From the NCBI RefSeq assembly GCF_001625085.1, contig NZ_BDAW01000011.1, forward strand, positions 62,001-126,000: a stretch of DNA of 64,000 nt. Direction: 5' to 3'. Shown in pieces: positions 33,975-42,973 of this stretch (position 1 is the stretch's first letter; every line of letters begins with the position of its first letter). Under the pieces are notes generated by a model. That model did no database searches. It worked only from the letters and a program-made list of their open reading frames with translations, and was not told the DNA's origin. The stretch comes from Nocardia acidivorans NBRC 108247 (GTDB lineage: Bacteria; Actinomycetota; Actinomycetes; Mycobacteriales; Mycobacteriaceae). The position numbers and the translations under genes were made by a program.

Positions 33975-35966
33975 CTACCGAGGTGCGGGCGGGACGGGTT
34001 CGGGGAGGCCGCAGCGTTGCAGGTCGTATCTGGCTATGCGTTCGATGCGGGCGCTCGCGAATCCTAAGGCCTGCACCACATTGTGCCGGAAGCGGGTGAA
34101 GGTCAAGGGGGCTCGGGTGGAGGCGATGAGGTCCTGGGTGGTGGGGCAGGACAGGGCAGTGCGGGCCTGTTCTACCTGGGTTTCCTTGATATGGGCGGCC
34201 ATCCAGGGGTGCAGGGCGACGACGCCGGTGTCGGCGACGACCCAGCTCGCGTCGAGGTTCTTGTCGTGGCCGATGCGTCCGTCGGTGAGTCGATCGGTGT
34301 GTGCGGCAATGGGATACGCCAAACCGACCGGGTCCAGGACGCGCACGTTCAGGGGTACGTTCATGCTCGACATGCCGAGGTTGAGGAAGAAGACGGTGTG
34401 ACCGGCGCCCCCGGCGGGGACGGGTTCCGGCGGCGGGATGACGTACCAATAGGTTTGATCGGGCAGGTTGATCACCAGCCCGCCGTTCGGGGTTTGCGCG
34501 ATATCGCGGAGCAGCGGGCGCATGCGCGGGAAGTCCAGGTAGTCCTCGGCGCGGATGGGGTGGTCGTGGCCGCTGTAGAGCACGTAGTAGATGCGCTCGT
34601 CGACAATGCCGCTGGCCCGGATGGTGGTGCCGGAGGTGATGGCGGTGGTGCCGGCGGCGAACCACGCCCAGCCGAGGGTGCCCAGGAATGCGGCCAGGAC
34701 GACCGCGAAAGGCCAATCGAGACTGGGACGTTGCCGGCTCACCACCCCCGCGAACAGGCGAATGGGCAGGACCATGACCGGCATCAGCAGGCAGAACAGC
34801 TGCGGCAGCAGCATGCGGCCGTGCATGAAGTCGCCGCCGACACGGAGTTCGTAGACGGTGAGCAGCACTCCGCTGCCGACCATGAGGGTCACCACGGAGG
34901 ACGGATTGCGCAGCCATCGGCTGAATTGTCGAATCCGCTTGTGCAGTAGGGCTTTCCGGTCCGCGATGACCGTTTCCCCGGCTTCCGGATCGACCGCACC
35001 GGGTGTCCGCCGCTCCCACAGCATCACACCGGCCCACACCGCGAGGATGACCAGCGGCACCCACAGCCAATAGGGTCCGACCAGATCCTCGAGGTAGACG
35101 AACCCCTGCTGCCATTTGGCGCCACCGGCTTCCTTGGCGACCGCGGTATTCGGATAGGGCAGACCGTAGTAGCCCATCCGCCAGATCTGATACGCCAGCG
35201 GCACCAGCCCGGCCAGCGCCACCGCCGCCGCGCGAAACACCCACGGCCGCAAGCGTGTCGACGGTACCGGCGCACCGAGCAGCATCAGCAGTGCGAGCGC
35301 TCCCACCAGCACCAGTTCCGGGCGGATGAGCGGAGCCAGTCCGGCCCAGCCGGCCACCGCGAAAAACCCCGCGGGCCTGACCGAATGCGCCAGCGACCAG
35401 CGAATCATCGACCACCACAGCACCGCCAGCCAGAACAGCACCAGCGGGCTCTCCAAACCCGAACTCGCGTAATCACGCGCGGGCGGCAAGGCGATATAGA
35501 CGAGCGCCCCGGCCGGTATCAGCAGCGCGGATCCCGTTCCGCCCCACAGCCGGGCCGCGCCCGCCATGGCGATGACGGTCGCGAGCACCGACAGGGTGAG
35601 CGAGAGGCCGAGCACCACGTATTCCAGGCGCAGTCCGGTCAGCCAGCTGAAGAACCACACCACATAGGTCCAGGCCGTACTGGTGTTGGTCTCGACCCGT
35701 TCGTTCATATTGAAGACTGGACCGTTGCCCGCCAAGAGATTTCGCACCGTGCGCAGCACGATCAGGCCGTCGTCGGCGATCCAGCGGCGCTGCCACGCAC
35801 CGGAGGCGAAGAGCGTGGCGGTCAGGAGGACACCGCCGATCAGCACGGCACGCACGAAGCGCGGCGACGGAGTCGATACGTCCTCGGGAACCACCGTGGG
35901 CGGCACGGCGGGCTCGGCCACCCCGGTCCACTCCTGCACGACGTCGGGCGAAATGGACAGCGTCAC
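33975..35966 (-). CDS. aftB: Terminal arabinofuranosyltransferase AftB
   Basis: This 663-residue polytopic membrane protein matches mycobacterial AftB through its length: WQRRWIADDGLIVLRTVRN, RVETNTSTAWTY, YIALPPARDYASSGLES, GGDFMHGRMLL, and HTERL-like HTDRLTDGRIGHDKN near the C-terminus. AftB adds the terminal beta-1,2-arabinofuranose to cell-wall arabinan using decaprenyl-phosphoarabinose. About ten N-terminal helices are followed by a periplasmic domain. The GTG at 35966 abuts the stop of the upstream glycosyltransferase, with GGAG seven bases before. It is strong evidence for a mycolata host. Confidence 0.93.
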   Translation of the reverse strand: MTLSISPDVVQEWTGVAEPAVPPTVVPEDVSTPSPRFVRAVLIGGVLLTATLFASGAWQRRWIADDGLIVLRTVRNLLAGNGPVFNMNERVETNTSTAWTYVVWFFSWLTGLRLEYVVLGLSLTLSVLATVIAMAGAARLWGGTGSALLIPAGALVYIALPPARDYASSGLESPLVLFWLAVLWWSMIRWSLAHSVRPAGFFAVAGWAGLAPLIRPELVLVGALALLMLLGAPVPSTRLRPWVFRAAAVALAGLVPLAYQIWRMGYYGLPYPNTAVAKEAGGAKWQQGFVYLEDLVGPYWLWVPLVILAVWAGVMLWERRTPGAVDPEAGETVIADRKALLHKRIRQFSRWLRNPSSVVTLMVGSGVLLTVYELRVGGDFMHGRMLLPQLFCLLMPVMVLPIRLFAGVVSRQRPSLDWPFAVVLAAFLGTLGWAWFAAGTTAITSGTTIRASGIVDERIYYVLYSGHDHPIRAEDYLDFPRMRPLLRDIAQTPNGGLVINLPDQTYWYVIPPPEPVPAGGAGHTVFFLNLGMSSMNVPLNVRVLDPVGLAYPIAAHTDRLTDGRIGHDKNLDASWVVADTGVVALHPWMAAHIKETQVEQARTALSCPTTQDLIASTRAPLTFTRFRHNVVQALGFASARIERIARYDLQRCGLPEPVPPAPR

Positions 35967-37367
35967 TCAACTACTCCGATCAAGGAGAGGTTCGCGGGCA
36001 ATGCGGAAGTCGAGCTGTGCGATGGATTCGACGGACGGAGGCGAGAACAGCGCCCGCCGCCGCACGATCACGTAACTCGCGGTCGCGATGAGCAGCATCG
36101 GATAGCACGCCGCGTATACGGGCACCGCGAGATACGACCACCAGTCCGGAATATCGTCGCGCGGCAGCATGAACAGCCCGATGCCGATCGGGTGCGGTGA
36201 CTCCGCCAGCGGCGGCCGATCCGGATAGTTCCACCACCAGCAGAAGCTCACCGACAGCACGACCGCCAGGGCTGTCCAGCGCGTGCGGTCGATGGTGCTG
36301 CACGCGTGGTGAATCGCGAGAATGAACAGCGGCATGAACCACACCCAGTGATGCCCCCACGAGAACGGCGACGCGCACGCCGAGGTCATACCCGCCACGG
36401 TGAGGGCGAGCAGCACGCGCCCGGATCGATGGGCCAGTGTGGCGGCGTACAACCCGAGCGCGATGACCGGTGCCGCGGCCGCGAGCCACAGCCAGGTTGG
36501 CGGCGTATACACCGTCCCGATCAGGAATCGGTCCGCGTCGAAGAACCGAAGCAGTTGTGCCACAGAGCCGTTGATCGATTGATTGCCGGGCGAATCGACC
36601 GCGCCCACCCGCCCGGAGGAGGTCACCTGCGCTCCCCAGTAGGTCCAGGCATCGCGCGGGCGCGTCAGGAATCCGATTCCGATGGTCGCCGCGAAGGTGG
36701 CGGTCGCGACGCCGAATGTGCGCCACTGCCGGGTGCAGGCCAGATAGAGCAGGAAGAACGCGGGCGTCAATTTGATGCCCGCGGCGACCCCGACCCCGAT
36801 TCCGCGCAACCGGGCATCGGCCGGGCGGGTCAGATCCCAGATGATCAGCAGCACGAGAAAGACATTGATCTGCCCGAGCCAGATGGTGGAGCGCACCGGC
36901 TCCAGCGCCGTGCACACCACCGCCAGCAGGGTCGCGAAAACCCAGGTGCGACCGGTGTTCTCGTAGCGCAGCACCAGCAGGCAGCGTGCGACCAGTGCGA
37001 TCAGCGCGACCATGATCGCGATCCACCAGAGCACCTTGGCCGTCATCACCCCGACCAGTGCGAGCGGTACGAACACCAGCGCCGCGAACGGTGTGTAGGT
37101 GAATTCCATCTCCCACACGATCGGCCCGCGATAGAGCGGACTGCGTTCCAGCAGCGCCTGCCCACCCGCCCGGTAGACCTGCATATCGAGATCGCAGCTG
37201 AAGATCCCGTAGTACGGATTGCTCATCGGCAGCGCGAACACATGCCACACCAGGACCGCCACCGCGGCAACGGCACAGACCACCAGCATCGGGGTGGTCA
37301 CCGCGTAACGCTCGACGGTCCTGTCCGAAGCAAGTCTTCGTGGAGCGGGCCGCACCAGAGAGCACAT
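35967..37367 (-). CDS. GT87-family polyprenol-dependent glycosyltransferase
   Basis: This 466-residue membrane protein has about 11 hydrophobic segments and the GT87/DUF2029 pattern: CDLDMQVYRAGG with acidic residues in the first periplasmic loop, PLYRGP, FTYTPFAAL, GIKLTPAFFLLYL and SWGHHWVWFMPL. Related enzymes (PimE, Rv2181) add alpha-1,2-mannose to phosphatidylinositol mannosides or lipomannan with polyprenyl-phosphomannose. It directly abuts aftB. The exact start is uncertain. It is most likely a mannosyltransferase for lipoglycans or wall polymers. Confidence 0.85.
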   Translation of the reverse strand: MCSLVRPAPRRLASDRTVERYAVTTPMLVVCAVAAVAVLVWHVFALPMSNPYYGIFSCDLDMQVYRAGGQALLERSPLYRGPIVWEMEFTYTPFAALVFVPLALVGVMTAKVLWWIAIMVALIALVARCLLVLRYENTGRTWVFATLLAVVCTALEPVRSTIWLGQINVFLVLLIIWDLTRPADARLRGIGVGVAAGIKLTPAFFLLYLACTRQWRTFGVATATFAATIGIGFLTRPRDAWTYWGAQVTSSGRVGAVDSPGNQSINGSVAQLLRFFDADRFLIGTVYTPPTWLWLAAAAPVIALGLYAATLAHRSGRVLLALTVAGMTSACASPFSWGHHWVWFMPLFILAIHHACSTIDRTRWTALAVVLSVSFCWWWNYPDRPPLAESPHPIGIGLFMLPRDDIPDWWSYLAVPVYAACYPMLLIATASYVIVRRRALFSPPSVESIAQLDFRIAREPLLDRSS

Positions 37368-37733
37368 CGGATTCCGATCCGCGCGCTCGCTTCACCTCGT
37401 GTTCGAAAAGCCGCACGCAAAGTGTTCGGCCGAGGCCGGGAATCGACCTGGCAAACCAATGAAAGATCTCAACCGAGGCTGAATAGTAGCGGCAGTTCCG
37501 ACATTGTTTGCGCCATGAAACACCCAAAATCGGCATATCAGACCAGGTTTCATTGCCGATCGGGAATCGTCGCTGGTGAAGGACCCGCACCGGAGTCGAA
37601 ATCGCCGCGTCACACGGAGCGACCACCCGGTTACACCGAAAGAATCAATCGATGGGATCGATATCGCCGGGCACCCCATCGGTCGTTCGGACGGCGGTGT
37701 CGAGGGGGCTCGCCGCCGCGCCTCGGCTGGTGT
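37368..37733. other. Intergenic region, no gene seen
   Basis: These 366 bases lie between the start of the GT87 gene and the stop of the enoyl-CoA hydratase relic. A 95-codon minus-strand frame (37392-37679) is Ser/Arg/Phe-rich noise. The middle (about 37480-37560) is more AT-rich and may hold the promoter of the GT87-aftB pair. No repeat or RNA gene was found. Confidence 0.4.
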
Positions 37734-38371
37734 TCACGAATCGGGTAGATCCTTCCATTCGGCCGACAGGCGCGCCGACCAGACGGGATCGCGATGCTCG
37801 AGCAGCGCCCGCACACCTTCGGCGGCATCGGGCGGCCCATGACTCGCAGATGCAGTTCGGTTTCGAGATCGGCGACGCGGCTCGGGTGATAGCCGTGAAT
37901 CGCGGTGTCCCACAGCAGTCTTTTGCTCAGCGCGGCGGACATGGGTGCGACATTGACGGCCATATCGCGGGCCATGGCGAGTGCGGCCGGAAGGACCTCG
38001 GCGGCTGGCAGGTGCGACCCGCCAGGCCCAGTCGGCATGCCTCGTCTCCGTCGAATGTCCTGCCGGACAACAGGATCTCCGCCGCCACCGCCATACCCGC
38101 GACCCTGGCCACGGTCCAGTGCGCCATGGCATCGGGCAGGACGCCGAGTCGCACCTGCGGAATGGCGTACCGCGCATCGGCGGCGACGATGCGGATATCG
38201 GCCTGCATGGCCAGGGTCATGCCGATGCCGATGGCGTGCCCGTTGACCGCCGCGATGAGGGGTTTGCGCAGCGCGAAGGCGGGCGGGTCGACCGGCGAGG
38301 CGGAAAACTCTGCGCTATCGGGGCTTTCGAAGGTGTCACCGCCGCCGGAGAGGTCGGCTCCGGCGCAGAAC
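37734..38371 (-). pseudogene. Enoyl-CoA hydratase/isomerase relic with frameshifts
   Basis: A broken crotonase-family gene can be read in three frames. The first piece (38371 to about 38015) has FCAGADLSGG, PLIAAVNGHAIGIGM and AIPQVRLGVLPDAMAHWTVAR. Near 38015 the frame shifts to PAAEVLPAALAMARDMAVNV and ALSKRLLWDTAIHGYHPSRV. Near 37835 it shifts again to PDAAEGVRALLEHRDPVWS and ends DLPDS with a TGA at 37734. Upstream of 38371 the same frame meets a stop, and no N-terminal 50-60 codons are found before the membrane-protein gene. With two frameshifts and a missing start, it is a pseudogene and not likely a sequencing error alone. Confidence 0.75.
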
Positions 38372-38526
38372 GCCGGCGCGGCTCAGAAGGAGCGGGTACG
38401 GCGATCCTGCTCGCCTGGGCCCTCGCGGACACCGATCAGCTGATCATCCTGCCGTCGCAGGAGATCGGATCAGCGTTGATCGGGCAGGGTGTGAAACACC
38501 TTCGCGCACTGCGCTTTCCACGGGCA

Positions 38527-39768
38527 TCACCGAACGGAATCATCGGCTTGCCGACGACTGAAGGAAGGATTGCGATCGTAGAGGCAGGTGACCATCGCAC
38601 CGGCGAGCACGGCGACCAGGCTGCCGACCGCGATGGGGATCCATGTCGGAGGCAGTCCCGATGGCGGTTCCGACCGGATATAGAGAATCGAGCGCAGACC
38701 TGCCACGATCGGCCGCATCGGCTCGAATGTCGCGATGATGTGGAAGAACGCGGGAGTCGCTTCAATGGGAATCGTGCCCGCCGAGGATGTCATGGCCATG
38801 GCGACGAAGAAGAACATATTGATCAGCGGAGCGAGCGATCCGAAGATAGCGAAGACCGTGAGCGCACCGAGGGCCACCGCGGCAATCGTCATAGCGGAGA
38901 ACACATATAGCTGCCGCGGGGAGGCGACCGGCATATGCAGGGCCCGGGTCGCCACCAACTGGATCAATCCGGCGCTCAGGGGTGCCGAGATCAGCGCGAC
39001 GCACCATTTGACGGTCAGCATGTGCAGCCGGGACAGGTGGGTGTAGTCGCGGCGTCGCACCTTCGGTCCGAACTCGGTGGGCTGAAACCCGCTGGCGGAG
39101 TCCACCAGTGGATGAATCACCGAGGCGCCGACGAATCCGAGCAGAACCAGGACCATCGCATAGTAGAAGACACCTGTGCCCAATCCGGTATGCGCCGGTA
39201 GCGCGGTCAGCGGTGCGGTCGTGACCGAGAACGGATTGGCCAATGCGGTCGCGGCGGCGGCATTCGACATGGTTTGCGGCAGTTGCGCGCCCAATCCCGC
39301 GTTCACCGCGCCGATGACGGGCGCGAGGTATCCGGTGAACAACCCGGTGCTCATGGTCGCGGCGGCCGGATTGGTGTCGAGATGGATCATCGCGTGCGTG
39401 GCCGGACCCGGCGCTCCATTGGCGAGCCGGGCGATCTCGGCATTGAAATCCGCGGGTATGCGCACGGCTCCGTAGATCTCACCGCTCTCCATCCGCTCGC
39501 GCTCCTGTGCGGCGGTCATCGGGATGAGCTGGATGGCCGCATGGTCGACACCGCGCGTAATGGCCGCACCGACCTGTTCGGCGGTATCGATTCCGGCGGT
39601 GGTCTGCGGCTCGACGACCATGGCGACGGGCAGCCCGCGCAGGTTTCCATTCGGGTCGAGGGTGCCGCCGAGATAGATCGCGGGCAGCGCTACCGCCAGG
39701 ATCAGCGTGACGAGCACCGGCGGGAGCCAGGTGCCCGGATGGCGGGCGAAGTCACGAGCGCTCCTCAT
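38527..39768 (-). CDS. ABC-2/YhgE-Pip/DUF3533-like membrane protein
   Basis: This 413-residue protein has one N-terminal transmembrane helix (PPVLVTLILAVALPAIYLGG), a long outside domain with YGAVRIPADFNAEIARL, and five or six helices in the C-terminal half. This layout fits the YhgE/Pip and SNG1-like group of ABC-2-related membrane proteins, some of which export lipids or toxins. The ATG at 39768 overlaps the stop of the upstream small gene (ATGA). It is divergent from a LysR gene that probably controls both. Confidence 0.78.
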   Translation of the reverse strand: MRSARDFARHPGTWLPPVLVTLILAVALPAIYLGGTLDPNGNLRGLPVAMVVEPQTTAGIDTAEQVGAAITRGVDHAAIQLIPMTAAQERERMESGEIYGAVRIPADFNAEIARLANGAPGPATHAMIHLDTNPAAATMSTGLFTGYLAPVIGAVNAGLGAQLPQTMSNAAAATALANPFSVTTAPLTALPAHTGLGTGVFYYAMVLVLLGFVGASVIHPLVDSASGFQPTEFGPKVRRRDYTHLSRLHMLTVKWCVALISAPLSAGLIQLVATRALHMPVASPRQLYVFSAMTIAAVALGALTVFAIFGSLAPLINMFFFVAMAMTSSAGTIPIEATPAFFHIIATFEPMRPIVAGLRSILYIRSEPPSGLPPTWIPIAVGSLVAVLAGAMVTCLYDRNPSFSRRQADDSVR

Positions 39769-40178
39769 GCGGTGGGATCGGAGGTCGCCGAATCGCGCTG
39801 CGCGGTGAGTCGGCGGCCGACCTCGTCCCAGGACAGTCGCGACTCGTCCGCCGGTGCGGTGAAGAACACGAACGTCGCGTCCCGCATGACCTTTCGCTTG
39901 CGGGCCACCGTCGACTTATGCGGTTCGGACCCCGCGTAGGCGTAGATCGCCGCCTTGTCCTCCCAAACGGAGTAGGTCCAGAAGACGCCCTTGACCATCT
40001 CCGCTTTCAGGGTCAGCCCGAGCACGCCCGGCGAGCGGCGGGCCTGCCACCACAACCTCAGCGATGCGAGCAGGAATCCGGGCGCTCGGCGCCATGAGTT
40101 CACTTCGAGGCGGGAGGCCATACATTGCACCTCGGGAGCGGTGGCTGTTCGGATGGTCGTCCATGGAATCGTCGGCAT
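39765..40178 (-). CDS. DUF3291/monooxygenase-fold small protein
   Basis: This 137-residue protein has the compact ferredoxin-like alpha-beta pattern of DUF3291 and antibiotic-biosynthesis-monooxygenase-like proteins (VQCMASRLEVNSWRRAPGFL, KGVFWTYSVWEDKAAIYAY, VMRDATFVFF). It probably has no cofactor or binds heme or a small molecule; the reaction is unknown. It overlaps the membrane protein by four bases, and a LysR gene is divergent from it at 40265. Confidence 0.65.
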   Translation of the reverse strand: MPTIPWTTIRTATAPEVQCMASRLEVNSWRRAPGFLLASLRLWWQARRSPGVLGLTLKAEMVKGVFWTYSVWEDKAAIYAYAGSEPHKSTVARKRKVMRDATFVFFTAPADESRLSWDEVGRRLTAQRDSATSDPTA

Positions 40179-40192
40179 GTTCTCAGCGTCGC

Positions 40193-40214
40193 TTCACGGT
40201 GTGAATTGATCAAT
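40193..40214. promoter_or_regulatory. Inverted repeats in LysR divergent region
   Basis: TTCAC-ggt-GTGAA (40193-40205) is joined to the perfect ten-base palindrome ATTGATCAAT (40205-40214) in the 86 bases between divergent genes. The spot and symmetry are typical for a LysR-type control site. Binding is inferred. Confidence 0.45.
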
Positions 40215-40264
40215 GACGAACTGCGTATGATGCGTTAAGCCGCCGTGATTGATAGGAAGACCGC

Positions 40265-41176
40265 ATGGACCTGCGCGATCTGGATTTGCGCGACATCGAG
40301 ATCTTCCTGATGTTGTCCACCGAGCTGCATTTCGGGCGGACCGCCGAACGATTGCACCTCTCACCGGCCCGTGTCAGCCAGGTGATCGGGAAACTGGAGC
40401 GTCGCATCGGCGGCAAACTCTTCGAACGAACCAGTCGCACAGTGACTTTGACACCGATCGGGCTGCGGCTACGGGACGACCTGCAGGCCAACTATCGCGA
40501 CCTGCGGGCCAGTCTGGGCCGTGCGTCCCGCGCCGCCCGCTACGGCGACGCCGGCATTCTGCGGCTGGGAATCACCAGCAGCAATCTCGACGACGTCCGC
40601 CCGCTGCTGAACACCTTCCAAGCCCGGCATCCCGAGTGCACCGTGCACATCGAACACGTCCATTTCGGCAATCCCTTCGGGGCGTTGCGCGGCGACGAGA
40701 TCGACGCACTGGTGAGCTGGCTGCCCATCGAGGAAAGCGATCTGGTGGTGGGCCCGACCCTGTACGAAGAACCGTTCATGCTCCTCGTCGGCGCGGATCA
40801 CCCACTGGCACAACGTGAATCGGCCTCCTACGAGGATCTCGCCGACTACGGCGTCTTCGGCGTCCCCCCGATCGACCCGGCGAATTCGCCCCCCGACTAC
40901 TGGACCGCCGCCGCCGTCCCCTACTTCACCCCCGGCGGCCGTCGCATCCCCCGTATCGCCCAGGCCGCCAACTTCCAAGACCTCATCCTGCTGGTGGCCG
41001 CGGGCAAAGCCATCACCCCGGTGCACGCCCACGCCGCCCGCTACTACTCCAGACCCGATGTCACCTACATCCCCATGCCCGACGTCCCACCCGCCCGCTG
41101 GGCACTGATCTGGCGCCGATCGGCGGAAACCGACCTCATCAAAGACCTTGCCGCCGCGGTCATTCCGATTTCATGA
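40265..41176 (+). CDS. LysR-family transcriptional regulator
   Basis: This 303-residue regulator has an N-terminal LysR winged helix (ELHFGRTAERLHLSPARVSQVIGKLERRIGGKLFERTSR) and a C-terminal periplasmic-binding-like effector domain. The ATG at 40265 starts MDLRDLDLRDIEIF. It is divergent from the DUF3291-membrane protein pair and probably activates it. The effector is unknown. Confidence 0.9.
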   Translation: MDLRDLDLRDIEIFLMLSTELHFGRTAERLHLSPARVSQVIGKLERRIGGKLFERTSRTVTLTPIGLRLRDDLQANYRDLRASLGRASRAARYGDAGILRLGITSSNLDDVRPLLNTFQARHPECTVHIEHVHFGNPFGALRGDEIDALVSWLPIEESDLVVGPTLYEEPFMLLVGADHPLAQRESASYEDLADYGVFGVPPIDPANSPPDYWTAAAVPYFTPGGRRIPRIAQAANFQDLILLVAAGKAITPVHAHAARYYSRPDVTYIPMPDVPPARWALIWRRSAETDLIKDLAAAVIPIS

Positions 41177-41281
41177 CAGCCCAATCCCGACGCCGCGCAC
41201 CAGGCTGACGAATCCCCGCACCCGGCCCTCGATGAGTCGGCGGGAAGCGGTAAGTCCTGTCGAGGTCGGGCCCGAGAACAT

Positions 41282-41674
41282 TCAAGAGGACGCACCCGTC
41301 GCACCGACAGTGGCGGCTGCCACGCCCTGGAAGAGGGCGATGACAGCTCGGATGAATGCTCGACGACCAGGTGAGACGAGTTCGCCGTGCACCAGGTGCG
41401 CGGTGCCGGAGTACCACCGGCCACGAATCCGCAGCCGAACTCGGTTGTCCACCTGGATGTTTCGGATCTACTGAGATTTCTCGCCGAACTCGGAAACAAG
41501 CCAGAAGGAGTTACCGTCGCGGCGGCCACCGATTGGCGTGATCCGCGGCTGACCACTCTTACGTCCCATTGTCTCGAGCAGAGTCTGAATCGGCGGCCGT
41601 CGCAGGACTGGATTACCGATGTACCGCTGACCGGCCGTCACCACCCGATGTTGCAGCTCTCGCACCTTGGTCAC
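41282..41674 (-). pseudogene. Ddn-like F420-dependent reductase with an in-frame amber codon
   Basis: This gene of about 130 codons encodes a deazaflavin-dependent nitroreductase/quinone-reductase family protein: LLETMGRKSGQPRITPIGG, GNSFWLVSEFGEKSQ, then NIQVDNRVRLRIRGRWYSG and a C-terminal helix. The reading frame is whole except for one TAG at 41468-41470, directly after EKSQ, where the family has an aromatic residue (Tyr or Trp). Homology continues in the same frame after the stop to a TGA at 41282. The GTG at 41674 is the start. It is a recent nonsense pseudogene, or less likely a read-through gene. The family reduces quinones or nitro groups using F420H2. Confidence 0.8.
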
Positions 41675-41722
41675 GACCCCAACGTACAGAGCAGGCAGCT
41701 CGATGGGTTCTCGATTGTTCGG

Positions 41723-42973
41723 CTAGTTCGTCAGGAGGTCCGCGATGGTGAGTGCGTCGGACAGGGGCCAAGTCGCGGCTTCCGTGGCGAGCAGCTTTTC
41801 CCACGACGGGGCTCCTGCGCTGGCTCGGGCCGCAGCGTCGGCGCGAACCATCAGTGCGAGCATGCCGGTCCGCATGAGGACGGGGATATTGAGATGTCGA
41901 GCGGCGACCGCGGTTTCACCCGCGATCGCCGCGGCCGCGGTCTTCGATAGGCTGATCGCGCCGGCCGCGGCGTGGGCGGCGAGCATCATCTCCGTGCGGT
42001 TGGCCGCCGCTGAGGTCGTCAAACGTGCGGTGCCCGTTGAGCGGTAAGCCCGGAGGTGGGTGTGGGTTCGGATGACGACCTCGGTCGCGAACATCCCTAG
42101 ACCGGGTGTCAATATTCCGGAGCGGAGATTCAGCCCGTCGCCGGAATTCGTGCCAGCGTAGGCGTCATAGGCGAACTTCCGCAGGTTCGCATCCGGCATC
42201 TCGTAGAGAAGAGTCCAGCCGGGCAGCGGGAGATTCATCGGAGTGACAAAGTCCGCGGCCCAGTGCTGCAGCAATAGCGCGACTGCGAGATGCGGTTCGG
42301 GGGCTTGCGCGAACGGCAGACCCGAGCGAGTTGTCGTCGCGAAGCCGGCCATCCGTTGTCCGCCGTCCCACCACGTGCCCTCGAAGACTCCGGTGCGGAC
42401 TTGATTGAGAGCGGTGAAGAAGCGGCCAATATCGTGACCCGCGGATCGGACACGATGAGCCGGACCACCGAATTTCGGGCCGGTGTAATCGATAGGGAGA
42501 CGGGCGGCTTCCTTCTCCCACCGGCGCAGCAGGTCGGTCTTCTTCAACAGCGACAGGCCGCCGAGAACAGCGGTGTCTACCTGGTTGTCGTAGAGATTGC
42601 CGAGTGCGCCGATTAGCGCGGAGATGCCGACGACCACCAGGTCGCTTCGTTCCCACGGAATCCGTTGTGCTGCACGCCATTCATCGAGCTGCGCCAACGC
42701 GATCGGGTCGAGGAGGTTGGCAAGTTCGGGCTCGCCCCAGCCCTCTACTACGCGACGCCGCTGATGGCGGCCTGTGAGTTCGGAATAGGTGAGTTCCGTC
42801 GGAGCGCTCGCGATTCGATCTCTCGCCACGTGATTGATCGGCGCATCCGAAAGCGCTGCCGCGGCGATCATTTCGATGTCGTCGAGGTCGCGGGTGAGTG
42901 CATCCAAATTGCCGATGTAGTCATCATCGATCGGCGAGCTCCGGTCGCCCGCATTGCCGCCGACGGTACTCAC
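41723..42973 (-). CDS. Unknown protein with conserved H-D motifs (operon gene 2)
   Basis: I do not recognise this 416-residue protein. Visible parts are an acidic N-terminus, a hydrophobic patch (SDLVVVGISALIGALGNLYD, near 110-130), a motif AGHDIGRFFTALNQVRTG (H180, D181), and a second one LLLQHWAADFVTPMNLPLPGW (H237, D241), then an Ala-rich C-terminal helical region. The paired His/Asp residues suggest a metal-dependent hydrolase, perhaps phospholipase-like, but this is a guess. The GTG at 42973 overlaps the stop of the upstream gene (GTGA), so the two are made together. The neighbourhood is accessory: a tRNA gene, a nonsense pseudogene and restriction-like genes. Confidence 0.7.
   Translation of the reverse strand: MSTVGGNAGDRSSPIDDDYIGNLDALTRDLDDIEMIAAAALSDAPINHVARDRIASAPTELTYSELTGRHQRRRVVEGWGEPELANLLDPIALAQLDEWRAAQRIPWERSDLVVVGISALIGALGNLYDNQVDTAVLGGLSLLKKTDLLRRWEKEAARLPIDYTGPKFGGPAHRVRSAGHDIGRFFTALNQVRTGVFEGTWWDGGQRMAGFATTTRSGLPFAQAPEPHLAVALLLQHWAADFVTPMNLPLPGWTLLYEMPDANLRKFAYDAYAGTNSGDGLNLRSGILTPGLGMFATEVVIRTHTHLRAYRSTGTARLTTSAAANRTEMMLAAHAAAGAISLSKTAAAAIAGETAVAARHLNIPVLMRTGMLALMVRADAAARASAGAPSWEKLLATEAATWPLSDALTIADLLTN

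Noticed and set aside
36306..37748. A 480-codon plus-strand frame opposite the GT87 gene
   Set aside because: It is Arg/Gln/His-rich and is the antisense of transmembrane codons.
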